Assembly: GCF_014649375.1 (NCBI RefSeq) | Contig: NZ_BMSX01000001.1 | Span: 434,001-498,000 of the forward strand | Length of the DNA: 64,000 nt | Direction of reading: 5' to 3' | Origin: Streptomyces aurantiogriseus | GTDB lineage: Bacteria; Actinomycetota; Actinomycetes; Streptomycetales; Streptomycetaceae | Shown here: positions 46,091-55,748 of the stretch, one piece after another | How positions within the stretch are numbered: position 1 is the first letter of the stretch | How the letters are laid out: the number at the start of each line of letters is the position of its first letter | Program-made: the position numbers and the translations under genes | The notes under the pieces: generated by a model | Seen by the model: only the letters and a program-made list of their open reading frames with translations | The model's database searches: none | What the model was told of the DNA's origin: nothing

Positions 46091-48367
46091 TCAGCGACCC
46101 AGGCGTCCGCGCACCATGCCCACGAGCGAGTTGAGCTCCTCGATGCGCATGCGGCGGGCGGCGACGTAGAAGATGCCGAGCAGAACGGCCCCGCCGACGA
46201 GCAGCGCGGCGAAGGAGCCGAGGACGCCCTGGCCGAGGCTGTGGCCGATGCCGTAGCAGGCGGCGCCGCTGAGCAGGGCGGCCGGCACGGAGGCGATGCC
46301 CAGCCGTGCGTACGTCCGCAGGACGCGGGAGCCGTCGAGGTCGCCGCCGAGCCGCTTGCGCAGCCGGTTCCAGGCGACGCCGACGCCGATCGCGTAGGCC
46401 AGGCCGTAGGAGGCGGCCATGCCGACCACGGCCCAGCGCGGGTCGAGCACGAAGTAGCAGACCGCCGAGGCGCCGGCGTTGACCGCGGCCACGATGACCG
46501 TGTTGTAGAAGGGGGTGCGGGTGTCCTCGTAGGCGTAGAAGGCGCGCAGGACGACGTACTGCACGGAGTACGGGATCAGGCCGAGGCCGAAGGCCATCAG
46601 CATGAAGCCCATGTTGGTGGCCTCGCTGGTACCCGAGGAACCGAAGATCAGGGTGCACATCGGGATGCCGAGTGCGAGGAACCCGAACGCGATGGGCACG
46701 ATCGCGACGGCCGTGGTGCGCAGGCCCTGGGAGATGTCGTCGCGGACCGCGCCGCCGTCGCCCTCGGCCGCCGAGCGGGAGAGGCGGGGCAGCAGGGCGG
46801 CCATCAGGGAGACGGTGATGATGGCCTGCGGGAGGCCCCAGATCAGCTGGGCGTTGGCGTAGGCGGCGAAGCCGGTGCCGTCGACGGGCGAGTCCTTGCC
46901 GGCCGCGGTGGACAGCTGGGAGACGACGATCGCGCCGGCCTGGTTGGCGAGGACGAACAGGAAGGTCCACTTGGCGAGTGTCACGGCCTTGCCGAGGCCG
47001 TGCCCCTTCCAGTCGAAGCGCAGCCGCAGCCGGAAGCCGGTCTCGCGCAGGTAGGGAATCATCGCCAGGGCCTGTACGACCAGGCCGAGCAGCACGCCGA
47101 TGCCAAGGAGCCGCTGGCCCTCCGGAGGGATGGTCGTGACCTTCATGCCGGAGTCTGCGGCGGTGCCGTAGACCCACATGAACATGCCCAGCGTCACGAT
47201 GATGACGATGTTGTTCAGGACCGGCGTCCACATCATTGCGCCGAACTTGCCGCGCGCGTTGAGGATCTGCCCCATCACGACGTGGATGCCCATGAAGAAG
47301 ATCGAGGGCAGGAAGTAGCGGACGAAGGTGATGCCGACCTCGTTGGCCGCCGCGTCGCTGGCCACCGAGTCGGACAGGAGGCGGATCAGGACGGGAGCCG
47401 CGGCGATCGCGGCGACCGTGAGCACGCCCAGCGCCACCATGACCAGCGTCAGCAGCCGGTTGGCGTACGCCTCCCCGCCGTCCTCGTCCTCCTTCATGGC
47501 CCGCACGAGCTGCGGCACGAAGACGGAGTTGAGGCCACCGCCGACCGTCAGGATGTAGATCATCGTCGGCAGCTGGTAGGCGACCTGGAAGGTGTCACCG
47601 AGCAGGCCGACGCCGAGCGCCGAGACGATCAGCGCGGAGCGGATGAAGCCGGTGAGGCGCGAGACCATCGTGCCCGCCGCCATCACAGCGCTGGACTTCA
47701 GCAGGCCGGCGGCCCGCCCGCCCTTCTTCGCGGCGGGCGCGGGGGCGGGGGCCGGTTCCGGGGCGGTGGGCTCGGCGGCCGGAGCCTCGTACTGCGCCGG
47801 CGTCTGGTACTGCGGCGCCTGGTAGTGCGACGCGGCTTCCTCGCCGCCCGGTGCCGGGGTCGGCCCCGGCACCGCCGGGTGCTGCGTCGGCGCATGGACG
47901 CCGCCCTGCTGCTGGTCCCGGAAGAGGTGCGCGAAGGCGTCGGGCTCGTGCCGCTCCTCGCCGGAGTGGCTGACGAGGTCGTCCACGCCCACGAACTGGG
48001 TCGTACGCGGATCGTCGCCGTACGGCAGGTACTGGGTCGGGCCCTCCGGCTCGGGCGGTGGCGTCTGGGCCCACACCCGCGGGTCGGGGGCGTACGGGGA
48101 CTGCTGCGGCTGGCCGTACAGCGGCTGCTGCGGCTGGTACGTGCCCGGGGGCGGCGGGGGGTGCGCGGCGCGGTCGTAGAGCGCCTCGGCGACCGGGTCC
48201 TGCGCGGTGAGGTCCTGGGACCGGTAGGGGTCCTGGCTGTAGGCGTCCTGGAGGTACATGTCCGCGGGGTGCTGCGGCGGCACCTGGCCGTGCTCGGGCG
48301 GCGGACCCTCGGGGTAGCCCGAGCTGCCCGCGGCCTGGCCGCGGTCACCGTCGTACGGCGCGTTCAT
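46091..48367 (-). CDS. murJ: Lipid II flippase MurJ (MviN)
   Basis: 758 residues. The first 215 are disordered and rich in Pro, Gln, Tyr and Gly. The MurJ core (about 225-750) has 14 predicted membrane segments, beginning LLKSSAVMAAGTMVSRLTGFIRS with the conserved arginines of this family. Moves lipid II across the membrane for peptidoglycan synthesis. 138 bases separate it from the pseudokinase start and 44 from the upstream DUF6049 stop, so all three may be one operon. Confidence 0.94.
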   Translation of the reverse strand: MNAPYDGDRGQAAGSSGYPEGPPPEHGQVPPQHPADMYLQDAYSQDPYRSQDLTAQDPVAEALYDRAAHPPPPPGTYQPQQPLYGQPQQSPYAPDPRVWAQTPPPEPEGPTQYLPYGDDPRTTQFVGVDDLVSHSGEERHEPDAFAHLFRDQQQGGVHAPTQHPAVPGPTPAPGGEEAASHYQAPQYQTPAQYEAPAAEPTAPEPAPAPAPAAKKGGRAAGLLKSSAVMAAGTMVSRLTGFIRSALIVSALGVGLLGDTFQVAYQLPTMIYILTVGGGLNSVFVPQLVRAMKEDEDGGEAYANRLLTLVMVALGVLTVAAIAAAPVLIRLLSDSVASDAAANEVGITFVRYFLPSIFFMGIHVVMGQILNARGKFGAMMWTPVLNNIVIIVTLGMFMWVYGTAADSGMKVTTIPPEGQRLLGIGVLLGLVVQALAMIPYLRETGFRLRLRFDWKGHGLGKAVTLAKWTFLFVLANQAGAIVVSQLSTAAGKDSPVDGTGFAAYANAQLIWGLPQAIITVSLMAALLPRLSRSAAEGDGGAVRDDISQGLRTTAVAIVPIAFGFLALGIPMCTLIFGSSGTSEATNMGFMLMAFGLGLIPYSVQYVVLRAFYAYEDTRTPFYNTVIVAAVNAGASAVCYFVLDPRWAVVGMAASYGLAYAIGVGVAWNRLRKRLGGDLDGSRVLRTYARLGIASVPAALLSGAACYGIGHSLGQGVLGSFAALLVGGAVLLGIFYVAARRMRIEELNSLVGMVRGRLGR

Positions 48368-48411
48368 GGTTACCCCACCTCATCGTCCCGGGCCCACCGG
48401 CCACGACATCC

Positions 48412-50802
48412 TCAACGGTCCACTCTCTCACCCGTCCCGGACGGGTCGGCGCTTTCCGCTGCGGTGTCCGGGCTCTCGTCACTCGGCTGCACCGGGTCGT
48501 CTGCCCCCGACCGGGCACCGGATTCTTCGGTGAGACGGTCCTCGGAACCCTGAGAGGCCACCGGGGTGCCGACGGCCTCGCCCGCCTCGTCGTGAGCATC
48601 CTCCTCAACCTCGCGGGCCGCGGCACGCTTGCGCTGGGTGTACATACGGAAGCCGGCCAGCACCAGGAGCAGGACACCGCCGCCGATGACCAGCATGACG
48701 GTGGCCGTGATTTCGGTGACCTTCACGTCGAACGTGACCGGTGCACCGTATGGCCGGCCGTCCTCGGTGTACAGCTGGGCGACCACTGTCGTCTGGCCGT
48801 TGACGTTGGCGGACGTGGTGAACTTCACCGTCGTGCTGTGCCCGCCGGAGACCGTGATGGGCTGCTCGTCGAAGCTGTGGCCGCCGATCTCGAGACGGGT
48901 CTCGTTCGTGGAGGTGAGTCGCAACACCAGGTGGTCGACGCCCTGCACCAGGTTGTTCTGCACGGTCACGGGGATCGTGGCGCTGCGCCCGGAGAGCTTG
49001 GTCTCCGACTTCTCGATCAGCTTGACCTGGGCGGCGAGGGTGTCGATGTGCTCCTGCACGCCCCGGCGGAAGGAGCTCGCCGCGGTGGTCCGGCCCCGCC
49101 ACGACGCGGACATCTCTCGGTTGATCGCCCGCCCGAAGGGGGTCACCACCCGGGACTCGTCGGTGAGGATCACCGTGAAGTTGTCCAGCTTGTCCTGCGT
49201 GGCCGCGATCTCCTGGAAGGCCGATCGGGGCAGCTCCTGCTTGGCCAGCGAGGATGGGTACTTCGACCGCGACGGCACCTTCGTGGTGGCGCCGGGGTCG
49301 GGCTTGGCCGTGGCGGCCGCCGCGAGCTGCTGGGTCTGCGACCAGGTGCCGCCCTGGAGGGCGGTGACCGCCTCGGCCAGGGCCTGGGCCTGGCTCGCGG
49401 TCGGCATCCGCTGCGGGGCGACGACGATGCTGCGCTGCTTGCCCGTCTGCAAATTCAGCGCCAGGCTCTGCGCGAGGAACTCCTGGACGGCGAGCGTGGA
49501 CGCGGAGGCCTTCGTCAGATCGTCCTGGAACGCCGTCGACAGCCGTGTGTCCGCGACCACCGCCGTGGTGCCGCCGCCGATGGGGCGCGCCGCGGAGGGT
49601 GTGTACGACAGGTCGCCGGTCTCCTCCAGGCTGTCGCTGCGTGCGATCACCTTGTCGGCGCCGGCGGAGGTGGCGACCTTCACGATCGACGGGTCGACGG
49701 CGCCCTCCACCGGCCAGGCGAAGTCGGTGCTCGGGGTGACGTGGAGCACCGTCTCCACCGTGGTGGCGGCGACGTCGGTGGCCGCCTTGAGCTGGCTGAG
49801 CGAGCCGGTGACACCGGTGCCGTTGTGGGCGAGAGAGGCCAGGTCCGGGTCGGCGAAGGGCAGCGCCACGACCTCCTTGCCCTGGACCGCCTGCTGCAGC
49901 TCGTCGAGCCACTGCTTGGCGACCGCCTGGTGGGTGCCGGCCATGGTGGTGCTGCCGTTGCCGCTCCGTACGTCGTAGCGGCCGGCCATGGCGTCGACGG
50001 AAGCCAGCAGGTCCGGGTCGATCACCCAGGTGACGTCGAGTGCCTTGCCCAGGCTCACCAGCTGGTCGAGGCGGCCGCCGGGCGAGATCTCCTCGGCGAG
50101 GTCGTCATTGAGGAAGACAGGCGTCTGCTGCTCGTTGGAACCGGTCTCCGCCGTCATGTGGACCGTGGAGACCAGCGGCCACAGCACGGTCGTCTTCGTC
50201 GCGGTGTCCGCCTCCTCGGGCTGCCACGGCAGGAACGTCCGCTGGACGCCCATCACCTGCTCCCACGGCTTCGCGGCGGTCTCGCCCCAGAGGGAGACGC
50301 CCACGGGGTAGACCCCGCCGTCCCCCAGGTCGAGCTCGTCGACCGGTACGGAGATGCTGAAGTGCTGGGCGACGCCCGGCGTGAGCCGGGCGAACTTGGC
50401 GATGTACTTGCCGCCCACCGCGTCCCCCAAGGGGCCGGAGAGATCGTCGGCCCGCTTGGCCGCGCTGTCGATCGCCGAGCGGGTCGTCAGCTCGTCGCCC
50501 ACCCGGAGATCCACGTGCGCGTCGGTGACCGCCTGCTTGCCGTTGTTGGTCACCGTGCCGGACACGGTCAGGGTGTCGCCGTCGGTCGGGGCGCTGGGGG
50601 TGAGCGAGTCGACGGCGACGGCCACCGTGCCCGCGCCGGAGGCTTCCTTGGCGGAGGCCTGGCCGACGGCTTGCGCCGAGGAGGTGGGCAGCTGGAGCAG
50701 ACCGGCCAGCAGAGGCGCTCCCGCGAGCAGTGCTCCGGTGCGCCGCAGCCACCGGCGGGCAGGTGAGGGAGTCATCCCCGGGGTGTCTGCCGCCTCGGCC
50801 AC
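48412..50802 (-). CDS. DUF6049 exported membrane protein
   Basis: 796 residues from GTG 50802 with GAGGGAC upstream. A twin-Arg-containing signal peptide (PARRWLRRTGALLAGAPLLAGLL) is followed by a large outer region with beta-sandwich repeats (residues 50-180), a central alpha/beta domain with DVTWVIDPDLL and VVALPFADPDLA that resembles polysaccharide-deacetylase-like barrels, a second beta domain and one C-terminal transmembrane helix with an acidic tail. Always next to murJ in actinobacteria (Rv3909). The link to cell-wall assembly is by context; the enzymatic activity is unknown. Confidence 0.85.
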   Translation of the reverse strand: MAEAADTPGMTPSPARRWLRRTGALLAGAPLLAGLLQLPTSSAQAVGQASAKEASGAGTVAVAVDSLTPSAPTDGDTLTVSGTVTNNGKQAVTDAHVDLRVGDELTTRSAIDSAAKRADDLSGPLGDAVGGKYIAKFARLTPGVAQHFSISVPVDELDLGDGGVYPVGVSLWGETAAKPWEQVMGVQRTFLPWQPEEADTATKTTVLWPLVSTVHMTAETGSNEQQTPVFLNDDLAEEISPGGRLDQLVSLGKALDVTWVIDPDLLASVDAMAGRYDVRSGNGSTTMAGTHQAVAKQWLDELQQAVQGKEVVALPFADPDLASLAHNGTGVTGSLSQLKAATDVAATTVETVLHVTPSTDFAWPVEGAVDPSIVKVATSAGADKVIARSDSLEETGDLSYTPSAARPIGGGTTAVVADTRLSTAFQDDLTKASASTLAVQEFLAQSLALNLQTGKQRSIVVAPQRMPTASQAQALAEAVTALQGGTWSQTQQLAAAATAKPDPGATTKVPSRSKYPSSLAKQELPRSAFQEIAATQDKLDNFTVILTDESRVVTPFGRAINREMSASWRGRTTAASSFRRGVQEHIDTLAAQVKLIEKSETKLSGRSATIPVTVQNNLVQGVDHLVLRLTSTNETRLEIGGHSFDEQPITVSGGHSTTVKFTTSANVNGQTTVVAQLYTEDGRPYGAPVTFDVKVTEITATVMLVIGGGVLLLVLAGFRMYTQRKRAAAREVEEDAHDEAGEAVGTPVASQGSEDRLTEESGARSGADDPVQPSDESPDTAAESADPSGTGERVDR

Positions 50803-51046
50803 GCGTTCGTCCGTCCCTCGTCGTCGTCAGTGGTCGTCGGAATGTGCGTCCACGCATGGTAACGATGCGCGCTGAGGGTAAGTGCCGCGGACTGCTCCAC
50901 AAGATCAGGGGGGACTGTCGGTACTGCCCTCTATGTGTATCTATAAAGAGGAGCGCCTGCGTACGTCACGAGCGCTGATCTTGGGCCGCTATCGGGGCAG
51001 GTGTCCGCCCGCCTTAATCGACGCGCCCGCGGCTCGCCGGGCCACG

Positions 51047-51060
51047 TACCCTCTTCTGTT
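51047..51060 (+). promoter_or_regulatory. -10 box for a probably leaderless CCA-enzyme transcript
   Basis: TACCCT at 51047-51052, eight bases before the GTG at 51061. No ribosome site precedes that GTG, so transcription likely starts at or next to the first codon. No clear -35 is visible. Confidence 0.4.
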
Positions 51061-52527
51061 GTGCCGAACGCCAACGAAGACAACCTCAGTGTCCTGAGCC
51101 AGGTGCAGCACCGCGCGGTGAGTGAACTCCTGCGGGTCGCCCCTGTCGCCGACGACCTCGCCCGCCGCTTCCGGGAGGCCGGGTTCTCCCTCGCCCTGGT
51201 CGGCGGCTCGGTCCGGGACGCGCTGCTCGGCCGGCTCGGCAACGACCTCGACTTCACGACGGACGCCCGCCCCGAGGACGTCCTGAAGATCGTCCGGCCC
51301 TGGGCGGACGCCGTGTGGGAGGTCGGGATCGCCTTCGGCACCGTCGGGGCGCAGAAGGATGCCCGCGTCGGTGACGTTGACAGGCGCTTTCAGATCGAGG
51401 TGACGACCTACCGGTCGGAGGCCTACGACCGGACCTCGCGCAAGCCTGAGGTGTCGTACGGCGACTCCATCGAGCAGGACCTCGTCCGGCGTGACTTCAC
51501 CGTGAACGCGATGGCCGTGGCGCTGCCGGAGAAGGAGTTCATCGACCCGCACGGCGGCCTCGAGGACCTCGCGGCGCGTGTGCTGCGGACCCCGGGCACG
51601 CCCGAGGAGTCCTTCTCGGACGACCCGCTGCGGATGATGCGTGCCGCCCGCTTCGCCGCCCAGCTCGACTTCGAGGTCGCCCCCGAGGTCGTCACGGCGA
51701 TGACGGAGATGGCCGGCCGCCTGGAGATCGTCTCCGCCGAGCGGATCCGGGACGAGCTGAACAAGCTGATCCTGTCCGCACACCCGCGCAAGGGCCTGAC
51801 GCTGCTCGTCGAAACCGGTCTCGCCAAGCATGTTCTGCCGGAGCTGCCCGCTCTGCGGCTGGAGAGCGACGAGCACCACCGGCACAAGGACGTCTACGAG
51901 CACACGCTGATCGTCCTGGAGCAGGCGATCGCGCTGGAGGAGAACGGCCCCGACCTCACCCTCCGTCTTGCTGCGCTGCTGCACGACATCGGCAAGCCGC
52001 GGACCCGCCGCTTCGAGAAGGACGGCCGGGTCTCGTTCCATCACCACGAAGTGGTCGGAGCGAAGATGACGAAGAAGCGCATGACGGGGTTGAAGTACTC
52101 CAACGAGCTGGTGAAGGACGTCTCGCGCCTCGTCGAACTCCACCTGCGCTTCCACGGGTACGGCACCGGTGAGTGGACCGACTCCGCTGTTCGCCGCTAT
52201 GTGCGGGACGCGGGACCGCTCCTCGAGCGTCTCCACAAGCTGACCCGGTCGGACTGCACGACGCGGAACAAGCGCAAGGCAGCCGCACTCTCGCGCGCCT
52301 ACGACGGGCTGGAGGAGCGCATCGCTCAGCTGAAGGAGCAGGAGGAGCTGGACGCGATCCGTCCCGACCTCGACGGCAACCAGATCATGGAGATCCTGGG
52401 CGTCGGTCCCGGTCCCGTCGTCGGCAAGGCGTACAAGCACCTGCTGGAGCTGCGGCTGGAGAACGGGCCGATGGAGTACGACGCGGCGGTGGCGGCGCTC
52501 AAGGAGTGGTGGGCCGAGCAGAGCTGA
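51061..52527 (+). CDS. cca: CCA tRNA nucleotidyltransferase
   Basis: 488 residues from GTG 51061. The frame is open to 51001, but family alignment and context favour this start. Class II head domain: GGSVRDALLG and the metal-binding DLDFTT, then RRDFTVNAMA. The C-terminal HD domain, LLHDIGKPRTR with HHHE, suggests phosphatase or phosphodiesterase side activity. Adds CCA to tRNA 3' ends, necessary here since both tRNA genes in the window lack encoded CCA. Divergent from the DUF6049-murJ operon. Confidence 0.93.
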   Translation: MPNANEDNLSVLSQVQHRAVSELLRVAPVADDLARRFREAGFSLALVGGSVRDALLGRLGNDLDFTTDARPEDVLKIVRPWADAVWEVGIAFGTVGAQKDARVGDVDRRFQIEVTTYRSEAYDRTSRKPEVSYGDSIEQDLVRRDFTVNAMAVALPEKEFIDPHGGLEDLAARVLRTPGTPEESFSDDPLRMMRAARFAAQLDFEVAPEVVTAMTEMAGRLEIVSAERIRDELNKLILSAHPRKGLTLLVETGLAKHVLPELPALRLESDEHHRHKDVYEHTLIVLEQAIALEENGPDLTLRLAALLHDIGKPRTRRFEKDGRVSFHHHEVVGAKMTKKRMTGLKYSNELVKDVSRLVELHLRFHGYGTGEWTDSAVRRYVRDAGPLLERLHKLTRSDCTTRNKRKAAALSRAYDGLEERIAQLKEQEELDAIRPDLDGNQIMEILGVGPGPVVGKAYKHLLELRLENGPMEYDAAVAALKEWWAEQS

Positions 52528-52539
52528 GGCCGTGAAACG

Positions 52540-52567
52540 GGGGCATGTTTCACGTGAAACATGCCCC
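52540..52567. promoter_or_regulatory. parS: parS as core of a 28-bp palindrome after cca
   Basis: Perfect parS (52547-52560) with seven further matching bases on each side (GGGGCAT and ATGCCCC). It lies 12 bases past the cca stop codon and could act as terminator and ParB site together. Confidence 0.9.
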
Positions 52568-52579
52568 ACCCGGATACGC

Positions 52580-52615
52580 CGAGGGGCGGTGTTTCACGTG
52601 AAACACCGCCCCTCG
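52580..52615. promoter_or_regulatory. parS: parS as core of a 36-bp palindrome
   Basis: Perfect parS (52591-52604) with 11 matching bases on each side (CGAGGGGCGGT and its complement). It lies between the convergent cca and LppU-like genes, 44 bases from the first parS centre. Confidence 0.9.
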
Positions 52616-52631
52616 AAGCAGTTGGGTCAGG

Positions 52632-53144
52632 TCAGACGTCGACGAGGCACAGCAGGAACTCGTCGCCGTCGCCCGTCTCGGCGTAGTAGCTGGTGGCCCC
52701 GCTGACCTTGCGGCACTCCGTCTCGGCGGTGAGCTCCGTGTAGTGGCCCTTGACCTTCTTGAGGACCTTGACCTCTGCGCCGGACGAGGAGCAGTCCACG
52801 ACCTCCAGGACGTCGTCGGAAGCCGACGACGACGGAGACTTCAGGCAGTCGCCGACCTCGGCCCGCTTGGCGTCGTCCTGGCTGGTGATGTAGCCGATGA
52901 CGGCCATGGCGGCGACGGCCACGACGAACAGGATGTTCTTGATCGTCTTGAAGCTGACCTTGCGGCGGGGCTGCTGCGGCGGAACCGGCGCGTACGGAGC
53001 CGCGCCCTGCGGGGGGAAGCCCGGCTGGCCGGGCTGCTGCGGGTAGCCGCCCTGGGGCGGATACGGGGCCTGAGCCTGGGGCTGGCCGTAGGGCTGCTGG
53101 CCCTGGGCGAACGGGTTCTGGCCCTGGGGCGGCGGAGTCGTCAC
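52632..53144 (-). CDS. LppU/SCO3897 family protein
   Basis: 170 residues from GTG 53144. The first 68 are Gln/Pro/Gly-rich and cytoplasmic. One transmembrane helix lies near 74-94 (NILFVVAVAAMAVIGYI), then an outer domain with four cysteines (GDCLKS, VDCSS, TECRK, LLCLV), likely two disulfides. The signature VGDCLK opening matches the LppU/SCO3897 family of actinobacteria, whose function is unknown. Confidence 0.85.
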   Translation of the reverse strand: MTTPPPQGQNPFAQGQQPYGQPQAQAPYPPQGGYPQQPGQPGFPPQGAAPYAPVPPQQPRRKVSFKTIKNILFVVAVAAMAVIGYITSQDDAKRAEVGDCLKSPSSSASDDVLEVVDCSSSGAEVKVLKKVKGHYTELTAETECRKVSGATSYYAETGDGDEFLLCLVDV

Positions 53145-53268
53145 TTGGGGTCCCCCTAGAAAAGCATGGCTGAGTGCGCGCATAAGGAGCGCGTAAGACC
53201 CACGTAAGTTATCGGCCCCCACTGACAAGCCTGTAGCCAGGAGTGGCTCTGTGGCCTTGATGTGACAC

Positions 53269-54531
53269 TTATCGGCGCTCAAAGCGGGCCATAGCCGTAG
53301 CAACCGCTCCGTAGGTCACGGCGACCGTGATCACCAGGGTCACTGAACGGCCGTCCGGTGGCAGCATCAGCGCGGCGACCGCTGCGGCGCCGACGAAGGC
53401 GACGTTGAAGAGCACGTCGTAGACGGAGAAGATCCGGCCGCGGAAGCCGTCGTCGACCGAGGACTGCACGATCGTGTCCGTGGCGATCTTCGCCCCTTGA
53501 GTGGTCAGACCGAGGACGAACGTCGCGACCAGCAGGGGAGCTGCGGCGAACGGGAGACCGAGGGCGGGTTCCAGGACGGCGGCGGCCGCGGCACACACGA
53601 CGATCCAGCGGCCCGACCCGAGCCGTTGCACCGCCCACGGCGTCACGACGGCCGCCGCGAAGAAACCGGCGCCGGAGATGACCAACGCCAGCCCCAGCAG
53701 GGCGAGTCCGTCGTCGGGGTCGGAGGTCAGGGCGTATCGGCACAGCATCAGCAGCATGACCAGCAGGGCGCCGTAGCAGAACCGCATGAGCGTCATCGCG
53801 CCGAGCGCCCAGGCGGCTTCCCGGCGGGAGGGCTCGGCGAGATGCCGTACGCCCGCCACCAGGTCGCGGGCGGTTCCGGTGAGCGCTGTGGTGAGTCGGG
53901 GCTGCACCAACGCCGGGTCGGGCCCCAGCAGTTCCCGCGCGATGCGCAGCGACGCGAGCGCCCCGCACAGGTACAGGGCCGCGCCCAGCAGGACGACGGC
54001 CGCGTCGGAGTCCGCGACCACCAGCCGTACGCCGAAGGCGAGGCCGCCGCCCGCGGTCGCGGCCAGTGTCCCGGCGGTCGGGGAGAGGGAGTTGGCCATC
54101 ACCAGACGCTCGGCGTCGACCACGCGCGGAAGCGCGGCCGACAGGCCCGCGAGGACGAAGCGATTGACCGCGGTGACGCACAGCGCGGAGACGTAGAAGA
54201 GCCAGTCGGGGACATGGCTGAGCATCAGGACGGCCGTCACCGAGGCCAGCAGGGCGCGCAGCAGGTTGCCGTAGAGGAAGACCTGGCGGCGGCGCCAGCG
54301 GTCCAGCAGGACGCCGGCGAACGGGCCGACCAGGGAGTAGGGCAGCAGCAGGACCGCCATCGCGGAGGCGATCGCGGCGGCCGAGGTCTGTTTCTCCGGG
54401 GAGAAGACGACGTACGTGGCGAGCGCGACCTGGTAGACACCGTCAGCGCACTGCGAGAGCAGCCGTACGGCGAGCAGGCGCCGGAAGTTGCCGAAACGCA
54501 GCAGGACGCGCAGATCGCGGACGACGGCCAT
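53269..54531 (-). CDS. MFS transporter
   Basis: 420 residues from ATG 54531. About 12 membrane segments. Between segments 2 and 3 it reads GVLLDRWRRRQV, the MFS motif A. Begins with a basic cytoplasmic end. The family (Streptomyces SCO3898-like) is usually annotated as an efflux-type permease; substrate unknown. It ends near the LppU-like promoter region and has its own upstream terminator-bearing spacer after ino1. Confidence 0.82.
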   Translation of the reverse strand: MAVVRDLRVLLRFGNFRRLLAVRLLSQCADGVYQVALATYVVFSPEKQTSAAAIASAMAVLLLPYSLVGPFAGVLLDRWRRRQVFLYGNLLRALLASVTAVLMLSHVPDWLFYVSALCVTAVNRFVLAGLSAALPRVVDAERLVMANSLSPTAGTLAATAGGGLAFGVRLVVADSDAAVVLLGAALYLCGALASLRIARELLGPDPALVQPRLTTALTGTARDLVAGVRHLAEPSRREAAWALGAMTLMRFCYGALLVMLLMLCRYALTSDPDDGLALLGLALVISGAGFFAAAVVTPWAVQRLGSGRWIVVCAAAAAVLEPALGLPFAAAPLLVATFVLGLTTQGAKIATDTIVQSSVDDGFRGRIFSVYDVLFNVAFVGAAAVAALMLPPDGRSVTLVITVAVTYGAVATAMARFERR

Positions 54532-54550
54532 GGGGCACAGCCTCACATAC

Positions 54551-54586
54551 GGAGAGGGCCCCCGGTCATTGCGACCCGGGGACCCT
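54551..54586 (-). terminator. Terminator after ino1
   Basis: AGAGGG-CCCCGGTC pairs with GACCCGGGG-CCCTCT, one bulge on each side, between the ino1 stop and the transporter start. Confidence 0.7.
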
Positions 54587-54621
54587 CTTCAGCCCTGGCA
54601 GGAGCGACTCAGCGACGAGCT

Positions 54622-55704
54622 TTAGCGCTCGACCTCACCCTTGATGAACTTCTCGACGTTCTCGCGGGCCTCGTCGTCGAAGTACTGGACCGGCGGGGAC
54701 TTCATGAAGTAGCTCGACGCCGACAGGATCGGGCCGCCGATGCCGCGGTCCTTGGCGATCTTCGCGGCGCGCAGGGCGTCGATGATGACACCCGCGGAGT
54801 TCGGGGAGTCCCAGACCTCGAGCTTGTACTCCAGGTTCAGCGGGACGTCACCGAAGGCGCGGCCCTCGAGACGGACGTAGGCCCACTTGCGGTCGTCGAG
54901 CCAGGCGACGTAGTCGGACGGACCGATGTGGACGTTCTTCTCACCGAGGTCCCGGTCCGGGATCTGGGAGGTGACGGCCTGCGTCTTGGAGATCTTCTTG
55001 GACTCCAGGCGCTCGCGCTCGAGCATGTTCTTGAAGTCCATGTTGCCGCCGACGTTCAGCTGCATCGTGCGGTCCAGGATGACGCCGCGGTCCTCGAACA
55101 GCTTCGCCATGACGCGGTGCGTGATGGTGGCGCCGACCTGCGACTTGATGTCGTCACCGACGATCGGGACGCCCGCCTCGGTGAACTTGTCCGCCCACTC
55201 CTTGGTGCCGGCGATGAAGACCGGGAGGGCGTTGACGAAGGCGACCTTGGCGTCGATGGCGCACTGGGCGTAGAACTTCGCCGCGTCCTCGGAGCCGACG
55301 GGCAGGTAGCAGACGAGGACGTCGACCTTCTTGTCCTTGAGGACCTGGACGACGTCGACCGGCTCCTCGGCGGACTCCTCGATGGTCTGGCGGTAGTACT
55401 TGCCGAGGCCGTCGAAGGTGTGGCCGCGCTGGACCGTGACACCGGTGGTGGGCACGTCGCAGATCTTGATGGTGTTGTTCTCGGACGCGCCGATGGCGTC
55501 CGCGAGGTCGAGGCCGACCTTCTTCGCGTCCACGTCGAACGCGGCGACGAACTCGACGTCACGGACGTGGTAGTCGCCGAACTGCACGTGCATCAGGCCC
55601 GGGACCTTGGACGCCGGGTCGGCGTCCTTGTAGTACTCCACGCCCTGCACCAGCGATGCGGCGCAGTTGCCCACGCCGACGATGGCTACGCGAACCGAAC
55701 CCAT
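54622..55704 (-). CDS. ino1: Inositol-3-phosphate synthase
   Basis: 360 residues from ATG 55704, with GGGAGCAACC before it. NAD loop [16 protein letters not shown], then [11 protein letters not shown] and the catalytic region [15 protein letters not shown] with SYFMKSPP near the end. Converts glucose 6-phosphate to inositol 3-phosphate, the entry to mycothiol and phosphatidylinositol. Lies 44 bases after padR on the same strand, so PadR may regulate it, as suggested for Rv0047c-Rv0046c of M. tuberculosis. Confidence 0.95.
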   Translation of the reverse strand: MGSVRVAIVGVGNCAASLVQGVEYYKDADPASKVPGLMHVQFGDYHVRDVEFVAAFDVDAKKVGLDLADAIGASENNTIKICDVPTTGVTVQRGHTFDGLGKYYRQTIEESAEEPVDVVQVLKDKKVDVLVCYLPVGSEDAAKFYAQCAIDAKVAFVNALPVFIAGTKEWADKFTEAGVPIVGDDIKSQVGATITHRVMAKLFEDRGVILDRTMQLNVGGNMDFKNMLERERLESKKISKTQAVTSQIPDRDLGEKNVHIGPSDYVAWLDDRKWAYVRLEGRAFGDVPLNLEYKLEVWDSPNSAGVIIDALRAAKIAKDRGIGGPILSASSYFMKSPPVQYFDDEARENVEKFIKGEVER

Positions 55705-55748
55705 TCCGGTTGCTCCCTGTGTGTACGAGTGAGGCCCTGAGTGGGCGC

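Noticed and set aside
44471..48553. A 1360-codon + strand open frame opposite the pseudokinase and murJ
   Set aside because: Arg/Gly/Asp-rich antisense of two well-supported genes. No ribosome site or domain.
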